Assembly: GCF_001625215.2 (NCBI RefSeq)
Contig: NC_030385.2
Coordinates: 24,421,135-24,485,134 of the forward strand
Length of the DNA stretch: 64,000 bases
Source of the DNA: Daucus carota subsp. sativus
Lineage: Eukaryota > Streptophyta > Magnoliopsida > Apiales > Apiaceae
Direction of reading: 5' to 3'
The notes under the pieces were generated by a model, which was given only the letters and a program-made list of their open reading frames with translations, did not search any database and was not told the DNA's origin. Both the position numbers and the translations under genes were made by a program. Below are positions 45,030 through 58,141 of the stretch, one piece after another (positions within the stretch are counted from its first letter, which is position 1; each line of letters begins with the position of its first letter).

Positions 45030-45200
45030 CCTAGGGTTTATGATGGTGATGAACGAGACAATATGTTTTATAGGGGTTTCGGCCAGGGTTTCTGGATTAC
45101 AAACAGGCCTTTTTCCACGGTCCATCCAATTTCATGAAACAAGCCGGCCCAGAATGTGGCATCTGCACAAGTTGAGACAGATATTTTCAATTGGGCCTCA
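45030..45200 (-). promoter_or_regulatory. snoRNA-cluster promoter: telo-box, TATA box and Site II elements
   Basis: Read on the minus strand: TGGGCC Site II elements in both orientations (45146-45151 and 45192-45197), then AAACCCT-like motifs, then a TATA box CCCTATAAA (45066-45074), then a telo-box AAACCCTA (45032-45039) near the expected start. This combination is the known architecture of plant snoRNA and ribosomal-protein promoters. It lies about 280 bp upstream of the first confident snoRNA. Confidence 0.7.
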
Positions 45201-45287
45201 ATATGATTCAAAATGATATTCTACATGTCCCACCGTTTCTTCATTGTTTATTTTTTTTGATATATCATCTGATTTCTTTACGTTTTA

Positions 45288-45538
45288 CTCCCTCCGTATG
45301 TTTTTAGTTGTGACATTTCTATTTTTGTTGGTTAAAATGACTAATCTTTGAACGTAGATTATAAATTATTCTTTCAATATTTTAAAAAACTAAAAATTAC
45401 ATGTTAAAGTAAATTAAAAATTATTTCCGGTGACATTTTTTTTTTCAACTGATAAAAATATTAATAAATCTTAGTCAAACTTTGGTCAATTTGACAGACA
45501 CAAAAGCAAAGATGACAACTAAAAAGGGACGGAGGAAG
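45288..45538. mobile_element. Stowaway MITE, TA duplication
   Basis: Left end CTCCCTCCGTATGTTTTTAG and right-end reverse complement CTTCCTCCGTCCCTTTTTAG are inverted, with TA on both sides. The element is 251 bp and non-coding, the Tc1/mariner-derived Stowaway type. It sits just upstream of the snoRNA promoter. Confidence 0.85.
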
Positions 45539-45539
45539 T

Positions 45540-46537
45540 AAAATTTATCAAATAGTTAATGAACCCCATCATTTTCTCACTTTTTTTTTCCCTTTTTACA
45601 CTATTTTTATTTCAATGTCTTGCTTTTATACATTAAATATCAATAAATCTCATCACTGCATCAACTTTTTTTTCTCTATTCTACTACTTTATATATATTT
45701 ATTAATCATCATGTCCAAACCAGTAGTGGACGGAGGATTTGATGAAAGGAGGGGCATAATGTAAATTGGAAAATTATCTAAAAATCACAAAGATAAATTA
45801 ATACATAATAAACTGAACAAGTCTCTGACACATAACATATATATATATATGCTATTTAGAAGATGAGGTGATAGAATTACACGAGAAGACGTGTTTTGAA
45901 ATAAGTTCAATAAGTCTCTAGCACTAAGTGAGTTATACAAGAAAACATGTCTTGAAATAATTCTATAAATCTCTAACACTTGACTTGCTTCACCATCTCT
46001 AGGTTGAGTCTTGAAACTTCATCAAAATAATTGAATTATATTTCTTCCCAATTCTGTGCCTCAGTTTGGTTGAGTGTGATTGGTGTATCGTATATATTAT
46101 TAATACTATTTTTTTACGAGGAGCAAGATCGTGAAATTTCATAAAACAAAGGACATGTTAAAAGACAATTGCAAGTAAGCAGGAGCAACTGACCCTCCAG
46201 ACCCTACACTCCTTCAGCCCCTGGTCCAAACCATACATGAACAAATGGATATGAGAGGTACTTTAAATTGATTCGATCATAAAAAGGATCAATATTAAAA
46301 CTCTCTAATATAATACAGTAATTAATATAATTTAAGAAATTTTAATATTAAATATCAATCCCAATTTTTATATAAAATGATATTTTAATTATATATACAC
46401 GTCTGTTTATATATTCGTTGGGGTTGAGATGGAGGGAACTAATCAGAATTGCAGATCGCATAATCAAAGCTGGAAAACAGACCGCAACACAATGATTAGG
46501 ACTCGTGTGGAAGGAGTTTTTAGACCGAGCTATTCAT
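45540..46537. other. AT-rich spacer
   Basis: No gene recognised. A short repeated phrase 'ttgaaataa.ttc.ataa.tctct' near 45895 and 45950 is the only structure noted. Confidence 0.45.
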
Positions 46538-47171
46538 TGGGGTGAGCAAGAAAACCGAAATAAAACCGAGATCGAATTGAAACCGTTAAAATCCGAACCG
46601 AGAAAAAGTGAAACCGAATTGAAATTGAAAATTGAAAAATCGAACTTTTCTTAAATTTTCGGTTCCGGTTTTAGGTTCAAACTGAAACCGAACCCATTAT
46701 TAAAATCTATATAATTATATGTATTTTATATACATTTTTATTTATAAATGATAAAAATACTTTTTATAATAATAAAAATGAGAAATATGCTGTATTTGAG
46801 TTTCAGAACTTTATATCATTTGAGAAATATGCATCATTTTCATTTTTTTTCCTCTTGTTTTTTGGCTTACAAAAAGGCAACTACCCATAGTATCTTTTAG
46901 TGCGGATGACATATGTTTTGGAATGCCTTGTTATTTACGTGCATTTTAATATAATGATTTTTAAAATTTGTGTAAAGTCAATTTGAATTTATATTTCTAA
47001 TTTAAATCGGTTTTAAAATCGAAATCAATCTGATATAAATCGAACCGGGATTTTGAAACCGAAATCAATAGTTTGATTGTAATTGCGACTATCAATTTTC
47101 AAAAACGAAAACTTCCGGTTGTGATTGCGGTTTTAATTCAAAAACCGAACCGAACCGATATTTGCTCCCCA
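46538..47171. mobile_element. hAT-like remnant with AACCG subterminal repeats
   Basis: Left TGGGGTGAGCAAGAAAACCG and right-end reverse complement TGGGGAGCAAATATCGGTTC are inverted and rich in AACCGAAA/CGGTTTC repeats, as in the two better hAT copies. No 8-bp duplication is visible, so one flank may have been lost or altered. Confidence 0.5.
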
Positions 47172-47340
47172 GGCCGCGGGGCAAGGACCCGCAACTCTCG
47201 AAGGGGCCACCAACTTGGGATGAGATTGTTTTGTCATCTCTGGTGTTCACGATTCCCCGTCAATCATGAAGGCAGTTGTCGAAAGTGGACGCTCGGCCCT
47301 GCTCGTGCTGATTGTGCAGTTGCAAGAACCTAAGCTTTTT
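47172..47340. other. GC-rich segment of unknown origin
   Basis: About 170 bp clearly richer in G and C than both sides, beginning at the right end of the hAT remnant. Short open frames exist on the plus strand, for example one containing GPPTWDEIVLSSLVF. None was recognised. It could be a decayed exon or an organellar or transposon insert. Confidence 0.35.
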
Positions 47341-47989
47341 GGGGCTTCTTGTACGATGAAGATTCATCATTTACACATATTTGTCTCTCTTTTGTTTTTG
47401 TTTTGAGAAGACTAGGTGTGTCCCGTTTTTATTTTCAAACGGTACACACATCTTCAGTTTAATCAGTGTAGGACTGTACAGTCAAATCCACCAAGTAACA
47501 AAAACTTGAAATATATCGTTAACCTAAGCAAGAAGACTGAGCCAAAATGAGAAAATCCATATAAACGTGACAAGTATTTTACATACGAGGTTGTCATATT
47601 TGTCAAAGATTCTAGAAACGCGAGCTGTCATTTAAATTGTATATTCACCACTCTGATAATAAAATTTTATTCCCTTTGCTCACCCTGTATCAGAAGTGGT
47701 TCCTTAACTTACTTTTTGGCACATATTTTAAATTTTTTATAAATATAATTTTGTAATATTTTATTTTAAATTTTTTTAAATAAAAATTTGATGTTTAAAT
47801 TTTCATTTAAACAAAAATAATATAAAAACATGTTTGAAATTATATTTTATAAAAATCTCAAAATACGTGTAAATAGTCAAATGTAAAAACCTTGTACTAC
47901 TTTTCTTCTCATCTTTCCTTGAAATGCAAGATGCCCATACTAGTAGATTAATGAGGACCAGCATGCATGAGAAGAAAGTTATGGAATTA

Positions 47990-48145
47990 ATGCTAGACTA
48001 CTTATAAAACACGTGTCCTTCATAGTGTAATTGTAGTAGTTGTAGTAGTAATAGCTCTCTCCCACTCAAACTTCTTACATATACATTCCCTCTCAAGTCT
48101 CAACTCCACTGGGTGTTCTTTTTCTTTCCCTTGATAGTCATATAG
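47990..48145 (+). promoter_or_regulatory. Methyltransferase gene core promoter and leader
   Basis: TATAAAA near 48003 runs into a G-box core CACGTG at 48010-48015. A CT-rich leader of about 100 bases precedes ATG 48146. G-boxes bind bZIP/bHLH factors; the response cannot be inferred. Confidence 0.5.
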
Positions 48146-49402
48146 ATGGGATCAGTTTCACTGAAAATTGGTGATGGCACAGCCAGATTCAACAGAGCAA
48201 CTCTATGTTCTTCAGCTGTTAATCTTCTCATGTTATTCTCTATTATCACCACCAATCTTTTTGCTTTATATGCTTTCACATCTTCACCAGAGCCAGAGCA
48301 CCACTCTTTTCACCTTTCTCATCAAAAAAACATCTCACTCATCTCAGAACAAGTCTCTTTGATCCTAAGAGAGATTGATGCTTCCCAGAAAAAACTTACC
48401 CAGATGGAAAAAGATCTTCTTGGTTATGAAAGCATTGATCTTTCAGACCCTAGTATCCCAACTGAGCTCAAGAACTTTTTACAGCATCATCAACTTCCTT
48501 TAGGTAAAGATTCAAGAACTGGGATTACTGAAATGGTTGCATCTGTGGGGCATTCTTGTGGGAAATCTTTAGATTTGATGGCCCAGTTTATGAAGTATAA
48601 GGTTAATGGGCCTTGCCCTGAAGATTGGAGTCTTGGTCAGAGACTGATTTTGCAAGGATGTGAGCCTTTACCTAGGAGAAGATGCTTTGCTAAGTCAATT
48701 CCTAAGGTTGGTTTACTTCCTTATCCTAATTCACTTTGGAAAAATTTTAGTGATAGTATTTTTAGTTGGAGTGGTATTGGTTGTAAAAACTTAGCATGCT
48801 TGAATAGTAAGAAATTAAATAGGGATTGTGCTGGATGTTTTGATCTTGTAAATGGTTATGAAAAAGGGAAATTTGTTAAGGGTAGGGGTAAAAATGATTT
48901 CTTGATTGAGGATGTGTTGGCTTTAGGGAGTGGGGGAACAAGAATAGGATTCGACATTGGAGGTGGCTCCGGAACTTTTGCTGCTAGAATGGCGGAAAAG
49001 AATGTAACTGTAGTTACAGCTACTTTGAATGTGGATGCACCGTTTAGTGAGTTTATTGCAGCTAGAGGGCTTTTTCCAATATACCTTAGTATTAATCATA
49101 GGTTCCCTTTTTACGATAATGGGTTTGATTTGGTTCATGCTGCAAATGGGCTAGATATTAGTGGCCGTCAGGAAAAATTGGAGTTTTTAATGTTTGATAT
49201 TGATAGGATTCTGAGGGCTGGTGGTTTGTTTTGGTTGGATAACTTTTTATGCACTAGTGATGAAAAGAAGAAGGTTCTTACTAGGTTGATCGAACAATTT
49301 GGATATAAGAAGTTGAAATGGGTTGTGGGAGAGAGGATAAATGGAGGAGGCAATTCAGAGGTGTATTTATCAGCAGTTCTACAGAAACCAGTTAGAGTAT
49401 GA
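48146..49402 (+). CDS. Membrane-anchored putative SAM-dependent methyltransferase (At1g29790-like)
   Basis: An intact single exon of 418 codons. ATG 48146 opens MGSVSLKIGDG, and a single hydrophobic anchor follows (about residues 27-45, LLMLFSIITTNLFALYAF). This predicts a type II, probably Golgi, membrane protein. A linker with coiled-coil character (residues ~65-95) precedes a Cys-containing region (HSCGKSLDL, GPCPEDW, CEPLPRRRC). The SAM-binding motif I, GFDIGGGSGTFAARM, is at about residues 268-282. It is followed by motif-like stretches FDLVHAANGLD and ILRAGGLFWLDNFLC. Length and layout match the plant family of probable methyltransferases related to At1g29790, a sister to the QUA2/DUF248 group acting on cell-wall polymers. 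The substrate is unproven. Confidence 0.9.
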   Translation: MGSVSLKIGDGTARFNRATLCSSAVNLLMLFSIITTNLFALYAFTSSPEPEHHSFHLSHQKNISLISEQVSLILREIDASQKKLTQMEKDLLGYESIDLSDPSIPTELKNFLQHHQLPLGKDSRTGITEMVASVGHSCGKSLDLMAQFMKYKVNGPCPEDWSLGQRLILQGCEPLPRRRCFAKSIPKVGLLPYPNSLWKNFSDSIFSWSGIGCKNLACLNSKKLNRDCAGCFDLVNGYEKGKFVKGRGKNDFLIEDVLALGSGGTRIGFDIGGGSGTFAARMAEKNVTVVTATLNVDAPFSEFIAARGLFPIYLSINHRFPFYDNGFDLVHAANGLDISGRQEKLEFLMFDIDRILRAGGLFWLDNFLCTSDEKKKVLTRLIEQFGYKKLKWVVGERINGGGNSEVYLSAVLQKPVRV

Positions 49403-51046
49403 TAGGAAAATAGGTTTGTGGAATTTGAGATGGTGGTTAGTAATTCAGATTCTCGTCACACAGATTTTGTGTAAGCTTATAACTAAAGTTTATCATGATA
49501 GTTCTTTCTCAGCTTGCAATAAACATAGTGCATTTGTTGTTAACAACAAGAACGGATGATGAAGATTAATACAAAGAAAGGTGTTACCTAAATAGAGATT
49601 TTTTTTTCCTCTATCTGGATGGGATTATAGGAATTCAGAAAGCATGTCATTGGAGAAATACTACATACACATAATTATCATTTTATATCTGACAAAAGTG
49701 AAAAAAATCTGGAATTCTAGCCTGTTTAACCGCTTCCTGAACTATGCTGGAACTCTTGTAACATACTTATAATGTCATATATCTTCTTCTATGAATATCA
49801 AGGATATGAAATTTGATAAGTTAGAAGTTAGAATTTAAAGTTAGTATCTGTTTATTGTCCTCTGTATCGTGTCTTCCTATGTGATGGTGATTGTTGATGT
49901 TTAGAAGTAAACCTTGACTCTTATAGTTGTCATGAAATATTTTCCCTGCAGTGAATATATGAAAGGAGTTTACATAGTTATGTTCTATGTTTTCCGCAGC
50001 ATGATAAGTACTATCACATAACCAAGAAATATGATAAGTCTAATGCAACGTTGCCTCCTGTTTCCCATTTTCCCTTCTTATTTACTTTAGATAGACCCCA
50101 ACTTATTGGTATTAGACCTGCTGCAAACTACCTTTCTATCATGAAGAGGGTTCCTAAGAGCACCAGATATTGGTAACTTGGTGGTTCGTGTGATTAGCTC
50201 TCTGTAAATAACGAGTAAACGGGGGCAGGAGTGAACGCTGAGGGCCAGTCAGATCAGGTAGATATGAAAGTTTTTCTTTTATTCTTCGTTCTTTATTTTT
50301 CCGACTTCATCACCCTGCTGCTATCTATCCGTCAGCTATCTATCCGTCATCAAGTGCTCTGTGCAGAAAATTTCCAGGGACAAATAATGTAGTTTTAGGT
50401 TACACTCAGTCATAACTATGGATTAGTGATGATTTTAAACTTGGCGTATGGCTGTTGGTTATAACTCAAGCCTCATTTCCTTTTCTCGTTCGAGTATTTC
50501 TGGTTTGTTGCAACAGAAGTTTGGGAGCCTGTTTCGGTACCCCTGCTTCTCTTCTACTTGTGTAGTCTTGTGTGTAGTTTGTTCAGTTTGTTTTCTGGTA
50601 TCATAAATCTCTTTCTTTCTCTTTAATATTTAGACAGTATCCCAGTAATCTGGAATGCAAACCTTGGGATTTTGTTTTGCGACTAATACAAAATTTTAAA
50701 AAGCCTGGTTGAGGAGAGTTGATATGCAATAAAGAGTACAATAAACAACTGAGTTTTCATAAGCTTATCAACCAAATTTCAATACATTTCAACTTGAGCT
50801 TAAATATGTCCAAGATTATATTATCTCGTCCTAAAGACCTTTAAAACCTCAAATGTATTTCTTGCTGCTTTAGAGTAATATCCGAAATAAAAAAGCAAAA
50901 AAAAAAAAACATCACATTACAATTTTACATGATACAAGCTAAAAAGAAAGCTACCGCATGACACTCCTTGCGAACAATACTTCTGTCACTTTCTGGCTTT
51001 TCGTCCCTGTTTTCACAGGGATTCTTTAGGTTATAAACATAAGCAT
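49403..51046. other. Intergenic region between convergent genes
   Basis: 3' UTRs of the methyltransferase gene (+) and ARF5 (-) face each other here. The rest shows no coding exon. Minor features are a short direct repeat 'gctatctatccgtca' near 50320-50350 and an A run at about 50899-50909. Confidence 0.5.
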
Positions 51047-54000
51047 TTATAGTAGCGAAGCTGCAGCACTATTGAGAAGTTGCATTCCTTCTTCACCCAT
51101 CTGCTGAACTTCAGAAGGTGATAGGATTCGAATACTGCGGACACACCCCACAAATTCCCTGAAAATGATAGTTATTATTAGCAAGCATTGTTCTTCAAAG
51201 GTTTTAGCTTTTAGTGTTATATATATACATCACTTTATAGTATAAGATTTGTAATCAATCAAACTTACTCCCAAGGATCATCACCCACAAGAAGTACGTC
51301 ATTTTCATAGTCCACATACACCAGTTTCCAACCAGAACCTTTTGAGTCATTGAGCAGTCCCTCGAGTCCAAACATGCGTTCAATTTCAGAGCAAAGCTCA
51401 TCGTAGTTCCTAAAACTCGAGACATCAATTGACCTACCAACTGAACCTGCCTTTTGGATCTGACAGCATAACAGAACAAAGATGAAGGAGAGTACATGAA
51501 ATCAGTTTTGACGTATTGAAGGATATAAAAAAATTACACATAAAACTTATAATATGGTACCTTTGTGTAAGTACGCACCCTTGGAGCCACCTGTTGCCAT
51601 GAAGCATTCGGCAAAAGACCGCTGTCAGTAAACTCTGTATTGCTTGAAGATGCACCTCCTGAGCTATCAGGAAATTCTTGCAGAGAGAAAACATGAGATT
51701 CTGCTAGGCTGGCTGACATAATTTGCGACTGCATATCCTGACATGAACTGAAATTGCTGACTAGGTAATCCGACTGATTTTGAAGTTCACCATCCTTCAG
51801 TGAACAAAAGTCATCAATCGCCGTGCTTGAAACTGAAGGATCAACCACAGTGCTTCCACCATTGCTGTTCTCAAAGTTTAAACAATGATAGAATTCAGAT
51901 GGTTTATTGCTCTCATCTGATATATCTTTCAGACCAAAAGAGTTGGTTGAGCAATGACGTTTACATGAATCTTCCTGAGGTAACATATCATACAGACGTG
52001 TCTCCGCTAAAGATTCTATATTACTCATACGATGGTCCCATACTTCATGGCCCATTGAAGGTAAAACTGGATCAGTCGCATCCGTGAGCAAACCAGGTCC
52101 AGGAGGTTTGATAAACCCAGCAACGGGTTGGCAGTTAAAAGGACTTGAATTCCAGTCATTAGCATCAGGGTAGGGAATTAAAGAACTGAGGTTCGAAGCA
52201 TCTGCCTGTGAAGACTGTATTGGATCCATATGTGCTTGAATTAACCACGGGCTTGACTGAAATTGTGGTGAATCATGGCTTTGGTTAATAGGCAAAACGC
52301 TGTTACCAACATTTTGGGGATTTGTAGCTCTTGAAACTTGCTTCTCTTCATTGCACTGTCCACTATAAGTATATTGGCTCAACTGACCTGATGCAAATTC
52401 AGGTTCCCCTTTTGTCAACCCACTCTCACTCCTCTGCTGTGCTTGGTTTCCACATACATTTTGAGGTTCCAATTTTAATGGCATGTCTGACTGTAATAAG
52501 TTTGGTTCAGCAGAAATAGGATTGATGCGCTGACACTGAGAGGGGTCTTCTGTTTGTGTGTGCTTGTGTTCTGAAGCTATTGGAGGAGCTTTTTGATTGA
52601 CCATTCCCTGTAGCCAAGTCTTGGCCCCTTGTAGATTAAATCCATTAGCACTAGAATCTTGCTGGACATGTGCAATGGATCCTGGACAGTTAGAATTCTG
52701 AGGTTTTAATAACGTCTTGATCAGTTGTTCAGACCACACGCTAGACATTACTGGATTAGGAAACTCTGCATTCAGATTGTCATTACCACGAACAAATGGT
52801 CTATGCATCATTTCTTCCCACTCATTCTGACTACCTGTAAAAATAAAATGGTAACTAGATAAATATATTAATAATAATATGACTTCTAAAGAGATGGGAA
52901 AAAACAAGAGAAAAAATTACTATTGTACCCCAAAAGGCAGACTGCGCCGGACGCTTCAGACCTGATGTTAGCGAGGGAAAAATGAAGAGACTTTCAAGAG
53001 TTTCAGTTTCCCAGGGACTAACTCTGTTTTGTTTATCACGAGAGACAGGCTCATCCCATTCTACCTGATCCAGAAACATGAAATGAAATCATAATACATA
53101 CAAATCATAATACAATTAGCCCTCTTTTAAGAAGCTAGCGAAGCATTTAAAATCCAAAATACCCAGTATGTAATTATTAGAAATAAAATTGATAAATTTT
53201 TGATAGAGATGTGGCCTTGTATCCTGCTCATTCAAGACACCACATCCCCGCTTCAGAGTTCATGGTTCTGCCCTGAATATGTGGACGTAATATCCAACTA
53301 TAGAGTTGAAAGCCAATACAAAAATACCCTTGTTTACCTGAAGATTACGCCACTTTGAACCTGGCCATCTTACTGGATCTAAATCACTTATACCAACAAT
53401 GGTGCCCATGTATCTGCACAATTTAACAGGTATACCGTTTCTTCACATTAGATGTATAAATTTTGGGTCAAATAATCAAATCAAATATAAGAAAAAGTCG
53501 CAGCGTTGACATAAAGACACTGGGTTGGAACATTTTCAAAGCTGCAAATACATCATGTAAACACTAATATTTCAGTAATTTTCAATGGTTAACCATAAAG
53601 GAAAAAAAATGTCGAACCTCTTAGCCACAAGGCCCGCAATACAAGAACTATATTGTAATAATGTGTTACATGTATTAATTAAAAACAATTAACTAATAAA
53701 CTGACCATCTTTACCTGCGTTTTCCGGAATCCTCTGTTTCAAACATCATTCCAAACCTCGTACCTTTTGACATTAGGGTACTGTAGACTGATTTTCGATA
53801 CTTCGCTAAAGGAACTACAAATTCTGACGGACACGCCCTACATACAACACAGGAAAATAAAATCAAAAGCACTGTTATGTAGATTATGTTCATCTTACAC
53901 GTATGTATATAAACATATAAACCTTGGATTGTAGAAGACTGTAAATTGACTCCCATTGGCAGCAGCGTGAGCTGCTGCAGCAAGAATTCCAATGTGCATG

Positions 54001-57000
54001 CTGTCCGCAGACAGAACTGATGATGGCAGAGCTTTTTGCTGACGACTTGCACGCCTTACTCCAAGTAATAGTTGTGATTTTTCGTCTCTGTCACAATTTT
54101 TTTTTTTAAATATCAGTTGGATCATTTTCTTCCAAAAATGCCATTGGAATTAAGGTCAAATAAGGGGTCATAGAGGCCAAACATTTCGTGCATCATACTA
54201 AAAAACATCAATAAGTCAGCTGAATATGTATACCAGACACAATACTGAAATTGTGCACGAGTACTCTGAAATCTCTATGCCATGCAAGGTCACATAATAT
54301 GGTACAGCACAGATGAGGCTAAAATCTTATTAACTTAATTTGATTCTAGTAGACAGTAGTAAATTCAATATATTAATATGCCCCTTGTTAAGCGTTGCCA
54401 GAACATGATTGAATGATGTCCTAAGCAGATACTACTCCTACCTGATAAATAGGACAGAATCACCTGCTGCAAGCTTTTTAGCACTTACAAACATGCTCCA
54501 ACCGGTTGTGAGGAGGTGCCGCTTTGGCTGGCCTACATAAAGAACAGTGACAAAGAGGGAGTTGTGAAACTATTTAGTTATAGCATATAAACATAGAGAA
54601 AACTTCAAGTAAATTTGATTCACGTAGAACACGAAAGAAAATTGAGAAATGAGAAATAGAGGATACATCACCCCCACTATGAATTATGATATATGTCTGT
54701 GTTACTTATCAAGTAAATAAGATCAGAACACATAACAATAAATGGAGAAATGAAATTTAGAGGTTTTAATAGTGTCTCTACCGCGATAGATATGGCGAAA
54801 TGTCCATGTGTTATCATGCAAGTCACGGACAACAAGCTCTTGAGTTGGAGGCTGCATCGAGTAGTCCTATAAAAATTTATAGAAAAATGTAAAAGATCTG
54901 CTGCAAGAAACCCACCAGTAACGGTATCTATTCACATAATGAAGACCTCACCAATTGGGGAAAGAGCTTTTCCGCTGCCCTGCGAGGCACTGAAAAGCCA
55001 CCATGGGTACTAGTATCACTTGCAGTCAGAGTTTTGCAGAAGAACTCACCAGGATGCTTACTGCCCTTTATACCAAAATCTGGTACAGGGTAGACATCTT
55101 TTTCCTAGTTTAACACAAAGCATCTTATACATTCAGAAGATGTGCTCCGGGCAACATGTCAAATCTAGCAAAATAAGTTTTATCCGAAAAGATGATATTA
55201 ATTGGAATAGAAGACATGTTTTGATAACCAACTTACAGAGTTTACTGGTTGGAGGCTCATCTGGGCATATATCTCATCAGTCTCCTTGTCAGCCTATCAG
55301 CAAATTGAAAGAGATCAAATCAGTTATTCAGAATACAGCACATTATGGGTGGTTATCCATGTTTATTACATGTATACAATCCCAAATATGTTTAAACAAT
55401 AAAACATAGATTTGAATTACGTACATGCATCGTAACATTGTGAACTTGGCAAAGTAACTGAGATGGTAGATTGGGATAGTTTGGAATTTGTGAAGTTGCT
55501 GTTCTATTTGTGGAAACGGCCACCTGATATAAGAAAATTAAGATCACATTAGCATTGAAAAGATTATGTTAATATTTAACAAGTTATGGTGCAATTGATG
55601 TAAATTATCAATATAGAAAGCCAAATTGATCATACAAAGAATAACAAAATAAAGAAACAGTTTTATAATGCTGCAGCTTCAAGTGGTTCTAAAAAGACAG
55701 GAAAAAAAATAAGAACAAATTATCAGCTTAAAGACCCCATTCCTATAACGTAGCATAGAAAGAAGTATATATCTAGATTATGTAACCATAAAAGTACACC
55801 AAATTATGATTTCTTTTTCACTCTCCACAACCCCGGAATAACTCCAAGGAGCAGCAACTGCAGGTCTAGCAGTCTAAGCCATAATAAAAAGGAAGCATGA
55901 AATCACTATCACAAACTCTATACAACGAGGAATTATGAATCTCGGCAATACTAAAAGGACCCGCAATTTTGCTGAAGTGGGCCACAATTTAAGTTCAATG
56001 TCTCACTTTTAACATCATATAATAGAATTGCCATGTGGAAAAACTCTGCTGCTTATATGCTTCTGCTAATTACTTGAACAATTTAGAATCTTAATCCTAA
56101 TGCTTTCTCGCAAGTAGTAAATATTTGGCTGCAGTACTATCTGAGATGACTAGCATACTAAAATTAGCGAAGAAAGTACGATTTCACAAAGCAGTAAAAC
56201 TTACAGATATCTTTTAAATCAGTAATCATATGCTCTGTTTCGTTGGAAGGATTTATATTTGTTGGAAATGGAATGAAATTTTGTGTATTCATAATTTCAT
56301 CCCCCCTTTATATCAGATATACAAATTTCCTCCATTCTATCCATATATTATTAAGCTAGAGCTCAATCCCTTCAATGTACAACAAAAATTCTACTCATTT
56401 TATTAACAATCCTAGTGATACAAAATTTGCACTTCTTTTCCTTTCTCTTGCATCCATTTCCCCCCTTAAGTTTGCTAATAGCTTTTCACTCCATTCCTTC
56501 CGACCAAAAGGAACATCAATATACAACTAAAGTTAAGTTACCAACATTTTATTATAATAAGAACAAATTAAACCAGTCCAGCAGCAGCACAATGCAAGCA
56601 TCTCAGTCAGTTAAAAGAAAGCAGGAAGCTATTAGAAACTAACTTCATTACAGAAAGGCATGGAACAAAAATATACAATCATAAAATCAGACCTGCTCAC
56701 TGTGACCTTGCGGAAAATAATACACAAGGCTTCCAACCTGAGGCAATGTTACCAAAGGCCCTGCACATGCATGCCATAACTCGGAGCTTATGTGCTTCTT
56801 ATGGCCTGAAACAAATGAAGGCTACTTACATAGCATAGAAATTCAAAACATCACAAATATTTAGCAAACTTTGCGAAAATTATGGGCAGCTAAATGATTC
56901 ACAAAGTTAATTACTAGTAACATATGCATCACACAAAAATTAATGGCAAAGTAAAACAGACCAGAATGATCCTGGTGCATTTCTTTCAACACTTTGATAT

Positions 57001-57067
57001 CCTCAATAATACTATGTGCTCCACTAATTAACCCAGCTGATTTAGCCCTTTCTTCAACAGAACCCAT
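51047..57067 (-). CDS. ARF5: Auxin response factor 5 (MONOPTEROS) orthologue
   Basis: Fourteen exons on the minus strand, all GT-AG and in phase, encode about 926 aa: 57067-56962, 56805-56693, 55523-55425, 55293-55237, 55104-54952, 54866-54782, 54532-54442, 54087-53923, 53837-53715, 53413-53338, 53064-52929, 52834-51561, 51459-51269, 51158-51047. The start [12 protein letters not shown] is the usual ARF5 N terminus. Residues ~135-245 form the B3 DNA-binding domain ([52 protein letters not shown]). The ARF dimerisation region follows ([37 protein letters not shown]). The large exon 12 is Gln/Ser-rich, the activator middle region. Residues ~827-915 are the PB1 domain: basic face [13 protein letters not shown] and acidic face [20 protein letters not shown]. 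The end, [19 protein letters not shown], is specific to ARF5. It activates auxin genes in embryo, vascular and flower development. Confidence 0.96.
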
Positions 57068-58140
57068 TTATCAACTTTTACTTGAGCTGATCTCCAAAAG
57101 CTTCAACCAAGAAATGAGACCTCAAATTCCCAACTTTTAAAACTGCATCTCTACATCCAAACCCACAATTTTACCAAAACCCCACTTCAAGAAACTCAAA
57201 GCTTCATCCAAGAAATGTGAAATTACCAAAACCCCATCTCTCACAATACCCCATTTTTACCTTATGGGGCTTCTCCTAAAAAATAGGCAATGAAAATCTA
57301 ATATATCCACCAACCTAAACAAGTGGGGTTTCTATACTCTTGATCAACAAACAAGGGCTTGCTTTTGCATCAGAGCACGCGTACCAAAGCATGAGTAGTC
57401 TAATTACTCAGTGCTTTTCACTTTTTGAAAACCAATCCTGAGAAATTTTTTGACCCTTTTAATCACAGCAGAGTGAGGCTAAAAGAAACAGAGCTTTCAA
57501 TGGAAACAGTGATTCTTTTTCAATCTCAATCAACACAAACAAAGACCAGAAAGTTTGCCACTTTATGTTCAACCGAAAGTGTGTGTATGCATGAACTTGT
57601 TATCCTGCGCACACACTTTGTGTACGTATCTGCTTGATTCCTTGGCAGCTTTGAACTCTCAAATTATATACACACGGTTTTAAAATATGAAATACGTGCA
57701 GGTACAGTATTAAATTTGCTGGGAAGCGAGAACACGAAAACCCAACTCACACACTTTCTGTCACACTCATACACAGACCTACGGATACTGATATATTTAT
57801 ATCACAAGTTTAGTTTATCGGGAAATTCAGCTTCTTTTTTTTCTTTTGTGTACACTCCAGTTGTGCAGTTATTTTGTAGTAGTAGATCATCAAAATTTAA
57901 AATCAAGCGGACCTTCTCTGGCCTAAAAAGGTGTAAAAGACATGCCATAATTCGACGGGACTCGTAAAATAAATTTTCAAAATTTTAAATTTCGAAATGA
58001 TTTTAGAAAAATACATATTTTTGTTTTTATTTTTAAAATTCTAATTCAGTTAGATAAGACGGAATCAGACAGCTGGTTTGTTGAGTTTGTAACTTATAAG
58101 TGAGTTTACAGGATGAGGAGTATAATACGGTGAAAACATT
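57068..58140 (-). promoter_or_regulatory. ARF5 leader and promoter region
   Basis: On the minus strand, a TATATAA-like box near 57665 precedes a long, CT-rich leader of about 600 bp before the ATG, typical for ARF genes. Short open frames occur in the leader, but none can be assigned. No clear canonical TGTCTC auxin-response repeats were found by eye. The region is free of transposons as far as 58141. Confidence 0.4.
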
Positions 58141-58141
58141 A

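Noticed and set aside
47073-47333. 86-codon plus-strand frame across the hAT remnant end
   Set aside because: It spans the transposon border and has no recognised domain.
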